In this document: in pieces, positions 52,090 to 59,892 of the stretch
Layout of the letters: each line of letters opens with the position of its first letter
Numbering within the stretch: the stretch's first letter is position 1
Assembly (NCBI RefSeq): GCF_049994905.1
Contig: NZ_CP188258.1
Location: 4,030,001 to 4,094,000, forward strand
DNA length: 64,000 nt
Direction: 5' to 3'
Source: Diaminobutyricibacter sp049994905
GTDB lineage: Bacteria > Actinomycetota > Actinomycetes > Actinomycetales > Microbacteriaceae
Translations under genes and position numbers: made by a program
Notes under the pieces: model-generated
Told to the model about the DNA's origin: nothing
The model's input: only the letters and a program-made list of their open reading frames with translations
Databases searched by the model: none

Positions 52090-52818
52090 CTACTCGCCGG
52101 CCCATTGGAGGCCGTGGCGGTGAAATGCCTCCACGAGTTCAGGTGTCTCAGGAGTGACTCGCGCCGGTTCAGTCAGCGGCTTCAGATGCCCGCTCCGCGA
52201 GCTGTCCTCGGAGCGTTCGAACACCGCCCACATGCGGATCTCGTCGCCGTGCCTTGATCGGAACTCCATGCCGTCGACAAGCTCGGAGCGATCGTCGTTC
52301 AGTAAGTCATAGATCCAGTGCGCGATCGAGCGCGTAAGCTCGCGATCGCGAGCATCCTTGAGCATCGCGGTGTCGACATCGGCGAGCGCAATGCCATGTC
52401 GGTCAAACGGATACGCCGATTTCAGAACCGCCACGGTGCTCGAGTGGGTGATGAAGCAGTATCGGCCGTCTTGTTCGGCGTCGCCACAGCGTCGCCCGTC
52501 CAGCCACGAGTACCCGACAGCCCCGCTGGCTCCTTCATGATGACGGCTTATACTTCCGTCATCGTCCTCGATAAGTGCCAGGTGCGCCTCGAGCGCACTC
52601 ACTGGCTGCAACTTCGCCAGAAGCTCCAGAAAGCACCCAAGCAGACTATCCGCGGTATACAGAGTCCGGAACTGCCCCAGCTGGTCGTCCCACCGGCCAT
52701 CAAACAAGCCGGAATCCGGCGCGTATTGCCACGGAGTCCACGCCCACATGTCGGGCTCGAAACCGACTCGCCAGACTCGCCCCGGATTCTCCGTGACGGC
52801 AAAGTCAAGCGAACTCAT
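52090..52818 (-). CDS. RES-domain protein (toxin of a RES/Xre pair)
   Basis: 242 residues. The RES pattern is seen: Arg in VWRVGF, Glu in GCFLELLA, and Ser in FRSRHGDEI. RES toxins degrade NAD and are ADP-ribosyltransferase-like; they pair with a small Xre/MbcA-like antitoxin encoded just upstream. Its start overlaps the antitoxin stop by 4 nt. The length is larger than minimal RES toxins (about 150-200), with an added C-terminus rich in charged residues. It lies between two copies of the enolase-paralogue 3' end. Confidence 0.82.
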   Translation of the reverse strand: MSSLDFAVTENPGRVWRVGFEPDMWAWTPWQYAPDSGLFDGRWDDQLGQFRTLYTADSLLGCFLELLAKLQPVSALEAHLALIEDDDGSISRHHEGASGAVGYSWLDGRRCGDAEQDGRYCFITHSSTVAVLKSAYPFDRHGIALADVDTAMLKDARDRELTRSIAHWIYDLLNDDRSELVDGMEFRSRHGDEIRMWAVFERSEDSSRSGHLKPLTEPARVTPETPELVEAFHRHGLQWAGE

Positions 52819-53216
52819 CCGATGTAGGCAAACGATTTCGCCGCGGCGATGACATCCTTTGCCACCACCATCGGTTCACCCTCCCGCAGCAGCTGCGCCG
52901 GGGCCCGGTCGCCGAGCGATGGATTCATCCCCTTGAACCACGACTGAACTGTTGTTGCGTCGTAACGCTCACGCAGCAGCGCGGCCGCGTGAAACGCGTG
53001 CCGCAGCCGCTCCCGGTCGACCTCGCCAGGCTCGCCGGTACCCTCAGCCCAGCTCGACACCGAACGCGCTGACTTGACCCCGCCAATGTACGCGACCAAG
53101 CGCACACCAAGAATGTCACGCAACCGGGTCACCAGATCGTCGAAAGGCAGTCCGATCGATTCCTCGTGCGCACGCAGACCGGGCCGCTGATCCGAGACCG
53201 TTGAGAGCTTTACCAT
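52815..53216 (-). CDS. antitoxin Xre/MbcA/ParS-like, partner of the RES toxin
   Basis: 133 residues from ATG 53216. The C-terminus has the toxin-binding pattern SWFKGMNPSLGDRAPAQLLR (about residues 91-110) found in MbcA/ParS/Xre antitoxins of RES systems. The N-terminal part is a helical DNA-binding domain (VSSWAEGTGEPG). TACGCT stands 6 nt before this ATG, the leaderless pattern, which favours it over ATG 53279. The gene overlaps the toxin gene by 4 nt, typical of TA pairs. Confidence 0.85.
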   Translation of the reverse strand: MVKLSTVSDQRPGLRAHEESIGLPFDDLVTRLRDILGVRLVAYIGGVKSARSVSSWAEGTGEPGEVDRERLRHAFHAAALLRERYDATTVQSWFKGMNPSLGDRAPAQLLREGEPMVVAKDVIAAAKSFAYIG

Positions 53217-53352
53217 GCGCTCAGCGTACACGCAGTCCTCGTGGAGCGCACTAAGAAATCCCCCCAAAAATGCACGCAAAACTAACGCTCAAATATCCAT
53301 CCTCGAGAAGAGCTGCCAGCCCGGTAGGCGGGCGTCAAGCATCATTCTCATT

Positions 53353-53477
53353 TCGGAGCGGGGTGCGAAATGGAACCGCCTGCTCGAGCCGGAGGCGACC
53401 GAGTCAACGGTTTTCGCATCCACGCGGCAACAGCACGGGCTCCCGGTCGGAGCCCTCGCCTCCGCACCTCCCACTGA
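53353..53477 (+). repeat. right copy of the 125-bp direct repeat
   Basis: A near-identical copy of the enolase paralogue 3' end, one base shorter, so the frame shifts and the end reads through to another stop. It runs directly into the terminator at 53479-53512, which is what an unaltered gene end would have. Confidence 0.9.
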
Positions 53478-53478
53478 G

Positions 53479-53512
53479 CAGGGCGCGCCGCGGCCGAAGG
53501 CGGCGCACCCTG
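53479..53512. terminator. GC-rich hairpin at the 3' end of GH38 and the right repeat
   Basis: CAGGGCGCGCCGC (53479-53491) pairs with GCGGCGCACCCTG (53500-53512) over 13 bp with a single G-U pair and an 8-nt loop. It stands 7 bp beyond the GH38 stop codon and right after the duplicated gene end. It can serve both directions. Confidence 0.65.
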
Positions 53513-53519
53513 TTCGCAG

Positions 53520-56500
53520 TCAGGCGAGTTTCAGCTCGACGGCAGCGGTCCCGAACCGCGGCACCTGAAGCGACACCTGACGCCCGTCGACGACGTCGAC
53601 CGGCCCCCGCCTCACACCGATCACGCTGGCATGCCAGGCTTCGGCGACCGCGCCACCCACCGCGATCCTGACGTCGACCTCCGTCTCGGCGAGCGACTGC
53701 AGCCGCGCCAGGAGCGTGCCTCGCGCCGTTCGCGTGACACCGATCAGGCGGATGCGCCGGTCGTCGACGGCGAGGAGCGACACGGTCTCGACAGGGTCGC
53801 CCGACGGATCGGCGGCAACGGCGAGGAGCGGACGCACGAGGTCGAGCGCGAGGTCGGCGCTGACCACACCGGCCGTCTCCGCATCCGCTGCCCCGAAGCC
53901 GCCGACCCGATACCGGAAGACCGTGTCGAACGCCTGCCCCGACGGGAAGTTGGTGTCCCAGATGTTGTTGTGGATCCAGGAGAAGACGGTCGCCTCTTCG
54001 CGCGCCTTCAGCGTTCCCGGGAACGGGGCGAACGGCAGCGCGATGTCGCCGAGCTGGATGAGCGGAGCATCCTGCGTGACGAGCGTCGCCGCGCGACCGT
54101 CCGCGTGCAGCGTCACCCAGTCACGCACTGCGTGCATGTAGTCGGCACCGCCGGGCACCACCGGGATGTCCGTTCCGGTGACCGAGCCGGACACCTCGTA
54201 ACGGATGGTCGGCTGCTCGAGCGCGAACGGGAACGCGAAAAAGCCCGACTCCTTTTCGGCCGTGTACGACTTGGCGACCCGGTTGCTGATGTCGACGTAG
54301 TCGGTCCCGGATGCGAGACGCAGCGTGGTCACGATCGAGTCGATCCCGACGCCGAAGGTCCGGTAGCGCAGCCAGGAGCCGAGCGCATCGCTGCCGGCGT
54401 CCTCGAACGCGACATGCGTCGGAGTGGCCCGGTCGGCGAGCAGGACGAGGTCGGGCCCGCTGTCGGCGACGAAGCCGGACAGGTGGTTGAACTCGCCGCG
54501 CGGAGCGAGACGGTCGTGCACGTAGGCGTTGAACCCGAATGCGGAGCCGCTGTTGACGAGTTCGGCGCCGGAGGCCAGGTCACGGATGGATCCGATCGCC
54601 CCGGTGCGCGCGTCGACCGTCACCCGGAGGATCCCGTTGTCGAGTTTCCACACGGGTTCGGCCGCACTGTCGAAGCCGATCGTGCCTTCGGGCGACGCAT
54701 TCCGGCCGTGCGGAGCGTCGATGACCACATCCACGCGCCGCGACCCGAAGGCGGGCACCGCGTCGACGGCGACGTCGATGAAACGCCCCGCATCCCGGTG
54801 CACAGGGTTGGTCTGGTTGCGTTCGGTGAACGGCAGGTCGAGCCCGGTGACCGAGTCGACCAGGCGGACGGATGCGGTGGAGTGCACGAGACTCTCCGGC
54901 AGGAAGGCGGCGACGACTCCGCCGCGCTCGTGGCCAGCCGTGTTCACGACCCAGATGGATGCGTCACCGGCGCCGCCGTTGCGCTCGGCGTAGGCGCGGA
55001 GCACCTCCTGGGTGAGCAGCCAGGAGTCCTGCTCGGCGCGGATGGCCTTCTCGGCTTTCCAGTGCCACTGGTCGATGCCGGTCGAGAAGGCGATGTCGCT
55101 GTGGGTCCACGGGTTCCCCGCACCCCAGGTGTGCTCATCGAACAGTTCCACGCTCTCCCACGCCGCGTCGATCCGCTCCGTGAACCCGGGGACGCTGTCG
55201 TCGCCGAGCATCGCGTTGACCGAACCGGCCTGCGACAGCGCGGCCTGTGCGCCACGGTTCATCTGCAGGTGTCGTGCCGCCGAGCCGATGCCATCGGCCC
55301 ACCAGTCGTTCCAGTCGCCGGTGAACGTCTCGATCTCATCCGCATGCGCAGCTTCGACCTGTTCGAAGAAGTCCTGCGTGCGGGTGACTTCGAGCTTCGG
55401 GTACTCCCATCGCTCGTTCCACGCCTCGACGATCTCCGGCAGGCGGCGGTTCGGCGGGCAGTTGTCGCCGACCCGGCCCATCACGCGCAGGTGGATCTCG
55501 TTCCACGGGTACGGGTCGCGATCGAAGTCCTGGTCGCCGAGCGCGAAGCCGAACACGTTCTCGTCATACGGGAACGGGAGGGTCTCCTCGTTCAGCAGGT
55601 AGAGCGGTAGCAGGTCTTCCACGTGGTCGACGGAGTCGGCGAAACCGAGGTTCGCGGCCTCCTGGTACGCCATCCCTTCGGCGGTCGTCGTCATCCAGAC
55701 CAGCACACTGTTGCCCGCAGGTGACGCCCAGCGGAACAGGCGCGGCAGCTTCTCGCCGGCGGGGTCGAGGTAGGGGACCGACCGGCCCGCCCAGTTGTGC
55801 GCGACCGCGAGGTATTTCACGCCCGCGTCGGCCAGCGCATCCACCGTTCCCGCAACGCACCCCGGAACGTCCGTCTGGTACGCGACCGGCAGGTTCAGGC
55901 CGTAGCGGGTCGAGATCTCGCACGCGTAGCGCAGGAGCCCGTACAGCTCTTCGGTGGAGGCCGTCTCGGTGTGCATGTTGAACGGCAGGGCTGCGAGCTC
56001 GATCGTGCCGGCCCGCACCTGGGCCATGAAGCGATCCACCGTCGCGGGGCGGCGGCGCGCAATCCACTCGCGGAGCACCCAGATCGACTCGACACTCCAG
56101 CGGAACGCGCTCGGCCCGTCACCGCCGTCGGCCTCGGCCAGCCGGAGCGCGTCGTCCAGGTAGGCGAGCTGCTCGGTGATGACCCGGCCCTGCAGGTCGG
56201 TGTAGCCGATGTCGAAGTGCGAATGGTGAACGAGGGAGACGTTCCACGGACGCACCGGGCGCACCTCGAACTCCACCGCATCCTCACCGAGCTCCGGGAA
56301 CACGACCCGGATCGCGGTGGCCTCATCCACCGCGGGCAGGAAGAACCGCCAGCCGCCGGGCGCGTCCTCTGCGGACGCCTCGACCGTCGTGCCGTCAGGC
56401 GCGACGAGCACGGCCCGCGACAGCGTCACTGCCGACCGCACGCGGATCGGCTGCTCGGAGCCGGATGCTCCCCGGCGCAGAAGAGGCTCGGCCGCCAGCT

Positions 56501-56612
56501 CGACGCGGCCGCCCGCGATCTCGAACGGACGGAACGCACGGTTGCGCAGTCCCCCGATCGCGCGGTCGTGGTCGAACGGGAAGGTACGACGAAGGGCAGG
56601 CTGATCCGCCAT
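53520..56612 (-). CDS. glycoside hydrolase family 38 (alpha-mannosidase type)
   Basis: 1030 residues from ATG 56612, with AAGGAG 5 nt upstream. A beta domain at the N-terminus precedes the catalytic barrel, which begins HHSHFDIGYTDLQGR (about residues 144-158) with the zinc-binding His and Asp of GH38. AYQTDVPGCVAG follows near 263-274 and holds the Asp expected as nucleophile. C-terminal beta domains complete the fold. No signal peptide, so it trims imported alpha-mannosides in the cytoplasm. It is the last gene of an importer operon with an isomerase-like gene at its head. Confidence 0.9.
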   Translation of the reverse strand: MADQPALRRTFPFDHDRAIGGLRNRAFRPFEIAGGRVELAAEPLLRRGASGSEQPIRVRSAVTLSRAVLVAPDGTTVEASAEDAPGGWRFFLPAVDEATAIRVVFPELGEDAVEFEVRPVRPWNVSLVHHSHFDIGYTDLQGRVITEQLAYLDDALRLAEADGGDGPSAFRWSVESIWVLREWIARRRPATVDRFMAQVRAGTIELAALPFNMHTETASTEELYGLLRYACEISTRYGLNLPVAYQTDVPGCVAGTVDALADAGVKYLAVAHNWAGRSVPYLDPAGEKLPRLFRWASPAGNSVLVWMTTTAEGMAYQEAANLGFADSVDHVEDLLPLYLLNEETLPFPYDENVFGFALGDQDFDRDPYPWNEIHLRVMGRVGDNCPPNRRLPEIVEAWNERWEYPKLEVTRTQDFFEQVEAAHADEIETFTGDWNDWWADGIGSAARHLQMNRGAQAALSQAGSVNAMLGDDSVPGFTERIDAAWESVELFDEHTWGAGNPWTHSDIAFSTGIDQWHWKAEKAIRAEQDSWLLTQEVLRAYAERNGGAGDASIWVVNTAGHERGGVVAAFLPESLVHSTASVRLVDSVTGLDLPFTERNQTNPVHRDAGRFIDVAVDAVPAFGSRRVDVVIDAPHGRNASPEGTIGFDSAAEPVWKLDNGILRVTVDARTGAIGSIRDLASGAELVNSGSAFGFNAYVHDRLAPRGEFNHLSGFVADSGPDLVLLADRATPTHVAFEDAGSDALGSWLRYRTFGVGIDSIVTTLRLASGTDYVDISNRVAKSYTAEKESGFFAFPFALEQPTIRYEVSGSVTGTDIPVVPGGADYMHAVRDWVTLHADGRAATLVTQDAPLIQLGDIALPFAPFPGTLKAREEATVFSWIHNNIWDTNFPSGQAFDTVFRYRVGGFGAADAETAGVVSADLALDLVRPLLAVAADPSGDPVETVSLLAVDDRRIRLIGVTRTARGTLLARLQSLAETEVDVRIAVGGAVAEAWHASVIGVRRGPVDVVDGRQVSLQVPRFGTAAVELKLA

Positions 56613-56643
56613 CGGTGCTCCTTGGATGTTGTGAAGGGAAGAT

Positions 56644-57471
56644 TCAGAGGTTGCTGGTGAGCCCGGTGACGAAGAACCGCTGGAACACCAGGAAGACGAG
56701 GATGGCCGGCAGCGAGACGACGACCGCCGTCGCGAGGATCGCCGGTTGCGACAGCGCACTCGTCTGGGTCTGCAACGATGCGAGAGCGGCCATCACCGGC
56801 TGGTTCTCGGGGCTGATCGTCAGCGAGATGCCGAAGAACAGTTCGTTCCAGATGTAGATGAACTGGAACACGAAGGCCGCGACGATCGCCGGCCGCAGCA
56901 GGGGGAAGAAGACGCTCACGAACATCCGCCACCATCCTGCGCCGTCGAGTTTCGCCGCCTGCCCGATCTCCGACGGAATCGTGATCAGGAAGTTGCGCGT
57001 CACGAAGAACGCGAACGGGATGCACAGGGCGATGTAGATGATGATGAGGATGGTCCTCGTGTCATAGATTCCGAGCTGCACACTCGCCTGGTACAGCGGA
57101 AGCGCGAAGACCTGCAACGGCAGCAGCGTGCCCGCGTAGATCAGCCAGAACCACAGCTTCGTGCGTTTCACCGGCATGACGACCAGTCCGAACGCGGCCA
57201 GCGACGCGAGGAGCACGGCGGCCCCTGCGCCGACGAGCGCGTAGATCAGGCTGTTGACGAACGGCCAGAAGAACTGTCCCGCCACCCATCCCTGTGCGAC
57301 GTTGTCGAAGAAGGCGAAACCGGCCGGCCACCAGACCGGGCTGCCGGTGTAGGAGTGCACGGGCGTCATCGCGTTGACGACGACCAGGTACGTCGGGATG
57401 ATCCAGATGACCGTGAGCACGATGACCACGACGTTCCTGAGCAGGACGCCGGGCCGGAGCGAGGTCTTCAT
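56644..57471 (-). CDS. carbohydrate ABC transporter permease (MalG type)
   Basis: 275 residues from ATG 57471, overlapping the MalF-type stop by 4 nt. First helix NVVVIVLTVIWIIPTYLVVV (about residues 13-32). EAA loop EIGQAAKLDGAGWWRMFVSV (about 165-184). Longer open frame upstream to 57900 is a shadow. Followed after 31 bp by the GH38 gene. Confidence 0.92.
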   Translation of the reverse strand: MKTSLRPGVLLRNVVVIVLTVIWIIPTYLVVVNAMTPVHSYTGSPVWWPAGFAFFDNVAQGWVAGQFFWPFVNSLIYALVGAGAAVLLASLAAFGLVVMPVKRTKLWFWLIYAGTLLPLQVFALPLYQASVQLGIYDTRTILIIIYIALCIPFAFFVTRNFLITIPSEIGQAAKLDGAGWWRMFVSVFFPLLRPAIVAAFVFQFIYIWNELFFGISLTISPENQPVMAALASLQTQTSALSQPAILATAVVVSLPAILVFLVFQRFFVTGLTSNL

Positions 57472-58415
57472 AGTTCGTGTCCAATCTGGCGGCGGAGGTA
57501 GATCCAGGAGCAGGCGACGACGATGATCGTGAGGACCACGGCGATCGCGCTTCCCACCGCGGGGTCGAGCAGCAGGAACGACTGCCGGTACATCGAGAGC
57601 GCGAGCGTCTCCGACGTGCGGTTGGGGCCGCCCTGCGTCAGCACCCAGATCACGTCGAACGCACGGAGCGCATTCGTGATGGTCAGGCCGATGACCACGA
57701 TGGTGGTCGGGCGAAGCTGCGGAAAGATCACGTCCTTGAACCGGATCCAGCCGTCGGCGCCGTCGAGCGCGGCCGCCTCCGTCGTCTCGCGCGGGATGGT
57801 CTGCAGCCCGACCATGAAGAGCACGACGTTCACTCCGGTCGACTGCCACGACGCGATGAGGATGGCGGCGATGACGTTGAGGGGCCAGTGCAGCAGCCAC
57901 TGGAGGGGAGAACCGGGTGACATCATGCCGAACGCGGTGAGCGCCTGGTTGAGTGAGCCCTGACTCGTGAAGATGATGTTGCCGATGATGGCGACGATCG
58001 TCCCGGCGAGCGCGTAGGGCAGGATGACCGCAGCGCGCGCGATGGCCCCGAGCTTCATGCCGCTGGTCATCACCGCGATGCCGAGGCCGAACAGCACCGG
58101 CAGGATCAGTGCGCCGATCGCCCAGATGAACGTGTTCAGCAGGGACAGCTGGATGTTCGGGTCCTGGAACATCGAGACGTAGTTGTCGAACCAGACGAAC
58201 CCTGCGTCGCCGTCGCCGATGAAGGACCGGACGATGGTGTAGACGAGCGGGACCAGGAGCACGATGCCGACGAAGAGGGCGGCGGCACCGAAGAACGGAG
58301 CGGCGGACAGCCGGTCGCGGAACGCGTAGTGCGGCTTGCCGGTCTGGCGGCGCCGGACCCGGGACGGAGGCGGTGGCCCGACCACGGTTCGGGGCGGATC
58401 TTTGAGTGTCGTCAT
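57468..58415 (-). CDS. sugar ABC transporter permease (MalF type)
   Basis: 315 residues. Basic N-terminus, then the first helix FGAAALFVGIVLLVPLVYTI (about residues 39-58). EAA loop ETTEAAALDGADGWIRFKDV (about 210-229). A 14-bp GC hairpin sits between it and the binding-protein gene upstream, which should lower its expression relative to that gene. Confidence 0.92.
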   Translation of the reverse strand: MTTLKDPPRTVVGPPPPSRVRRRQTGKPHYAFRDRLSAAPFFGAAALFVGIVLLVPLVYTIVRSFIGDGDAGFVWFDNYVSMFQDPNIQLSLLNTFIWAIGALILPVLFGLGIAVMTSGMKLGAIARAAVILPYALAGTIVAIIGNIIFTSQGSLNQALTAFGMMSPGSPLQWLLHWPLNVIAAILIASWQSTGVNVVLFMVGLQTIPRETTEAAALDGADGWIRFKDVIFPQLRPTTIVVIGLTITNALRAFDVIWVLTQGGPNRTSETLALSMYRQSFLLLDPAVGSAIAVVLTIIVVACSWIYLRRQIGHEL

Positions 58416-58452
58416 GCGAACGCTCCTCTTACGTCGTGAAGATGTGGTGCTG

Positions 58453-58486
58453 CGGGGGCGGGCCCGACCATCCGGGCCCGCCCCCG
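58453..58486. terminator. intercistronic hairpin between binding protein and permease genes
   Basis: CGGGGGCGGGCCCG (58453-58466) pairs perfectly with CGGGCCCGCCCCCG (58473-58486), with a 6-nt loop. It is 5 bp beyond the binding-protein stop. It likely acts as a partial terminator or mRNA stabiliser, giving more binding protein than permease. Confidence 0.75.
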
Positions 58487-58491
58487 GGCGA

Positions 58492-59805
58492 TCAGCCGAT
58501 GCTCGGGTTCTTGTTCCAGGCGGCCCATTCGGTCTTGGCCTGGTTCGAAAGGTCGGACATCGTCTTGCCAGGGTTGCTCGGGTCGACCATGAAGCCCCCG
58601 AGGGTGCTGATGGTGGACTGGACGAGCTTCGGCGGAAGCGACTCGTAGTAGCGGTTCAGGATGGTCGGCTTCTCCGACGCGACCTGCGCGGCGACGCTCT
58701 TGATCACGGGGTCGGTCGCGACGACCTTCGGGTTCGGCGACGAGTCACCGATGTAGCCGCTCCAGATCGTCTGCACGGGTGCGGTGAGCCAGGCGGCGAT
58801 CGCCTTGAGTGCGCCGGCCTTGTGCGGAGCATTCTTAGGAACCGCGATCGCGCCACCCTCGAGGAAGACGCCGGGAGCCTGGCCATCCGTCATCGACGGG
58901 GTGAGGAACGCGCCGTAGTCGGCGTCGGTGAGACCGGCCGACTTGAACATGCCGTTCGCCCACGTGCCGAAGGGGACCATCGCGACCTTGCCGGCCTTCA
59001 TGGCTGCCGGGCAGTCGAAGGTCTTGGTGTCGGCCGAGGTCGTCCAGCCGTTCTTGATCCACTTCTGCCACGTGGTCAGGGCCTGCTTGACGCCCGGGTC
59101 GTCGAATTTCGCCTTGTTCTCGGTGAGCTGGGTGTAAAGATCGGGAGAGACAGCTCCGACGAACATCTGGAACGGAACGAACGACGGCCAGCCTTCGCTC
59201 TGCCCGGTGCAGAAGGGCGCGTAGCCCGCGCCCTTGAGTTTGCCGAGGTCGGATTCGAGGTCGGTCCAGGTCGTGGGAGCGGCTGAGATGCCGGCCTTCT
59301 GGAAGGCCGTCTTGCTGTAGAAGGTCACCCAGTAGGACTGCACGAACGGAACCGCGAAGACCTTGCCCTTGTAGGAGTAGTACGGGCGCAGGTCGTTGCT
59401 GATCTCGCCTGCGGAGACCGCGTCATTCCATTGCTTGGTGAGGTCCTGCAGCTGACCGGTGGCGGCGAGCCCCTGGAGCATCTTGCCGCTCCACCACTTG
59501 ATGATGTCGCCCGATTTGTTCGTCGGGAGCGACGCGAGCACGGTCTGCGTGTAGTTGGCCGTCGACGGCAGCGAGATCGGGTTGAGCGAGTAGCCTGTGG
59601 TCTTGGCGATCTCGTCGCCGGCCTTGACAAAGCCGTCTTTCCATTGCGGGTTGTCGTTGTACATCGTGAGCGGCTGCGTGCCGCCCTTCGCTGTCGAGTT
59701 GCTCGCCGCGCTGCACCCTGTGAACGCGGTGCCGATCAGCGCGGCCGCCGTGATGGCGAGGAGCGCTCGGCTCACGCGCCTCGGCTTGAGGAGTTTCCGT
59801 TCCAT
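58492..59805 (-). CDS. ABC sugar transporter solute-binding lipoprotein
   Basis: 437 residues. Signal peptide LAITAAALIGTAFTGCSAAS with lipobox FTGC (Cys about 31). The body is a family-1 binding protein (YYSYKGKVFAVPFVQSYWVT). AGAGAGGTGAAG precedes ATG 59805. A candidate GntR operator (59866) lies 60 bp upstream. The likely ligand is an alpha-mannoside, given the GH38 gene in the same operon. Confidence 0.92.
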   Translation of the reverse strand: MERKLLKPRRVSRALLAITAAALIGTAFTGCSAASNSTAKGGTQPLTMYNDNPQWKDGFVKAGDEIAKTTGYSLNPISLPSTANYTQTVLASLPTNKSGDIIKWWSGKMLQGLAATGQLQDLTKQWNDAVSAGEISNDLRPYYSYKGKVFAVPFVQSYWVTFYSKTAFQKAGISAAPTTWTDLESDLGKLKGAGYAPFCTGQSEGWPSFVPFQMFVGAVSPDLYTQLTENKAKFDDPGVKQALTTWQKWIKNGWTTSADTKTFDCPAAMKAGKVAMVPFGTWANGMFKSAGLTDADYGAFLTPSMTDGQAPGVFLEGGAIAVPKNAPHKAGALKAIAAWLTAPVQTIWSGYIGDSSPNPKVVATDPVIKSVAAQVASEKPTILNRYYESLPPKLVQSTISTLGGFMVDPSNPGKTMSDLSNQAKTEWAAWNKNPSIG

Positions 59806-59865
59806 TACTTCACCTCTCTGTGAGTTATGCAGGTGCGGAGCTTGCGGCTCTACATTGCAGTTATT

Positions 59866-59878
59866 CTTGCATACAAGT
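59866..59878. promoter_or_regulatory. candidate GntR operator before the mannoside importer
   Basis: CTTGCATACAAGT contains the near-palindrome CTTGCATACAAG and matches the site at 48752-48764 at 10 of 13 positions. It lies 61-73 bp upstream of the binding-protein start. Confidence 0.45.
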
Positions 59879-59892
59879 ATCCAAGGATCCAG

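Noticed and set aside
51903..53352. Integrase or transposase in the toxin-antitoxin islet
   Set aside because: Both strands were read; only the RES and antitoxin frames have support.
53631..55610. A 659-codon frame opposite GH38
   Set aside because: Antisense of a clear GH38 gene. It is Arg/Val/Asp rich without domain or ribosome binding site.
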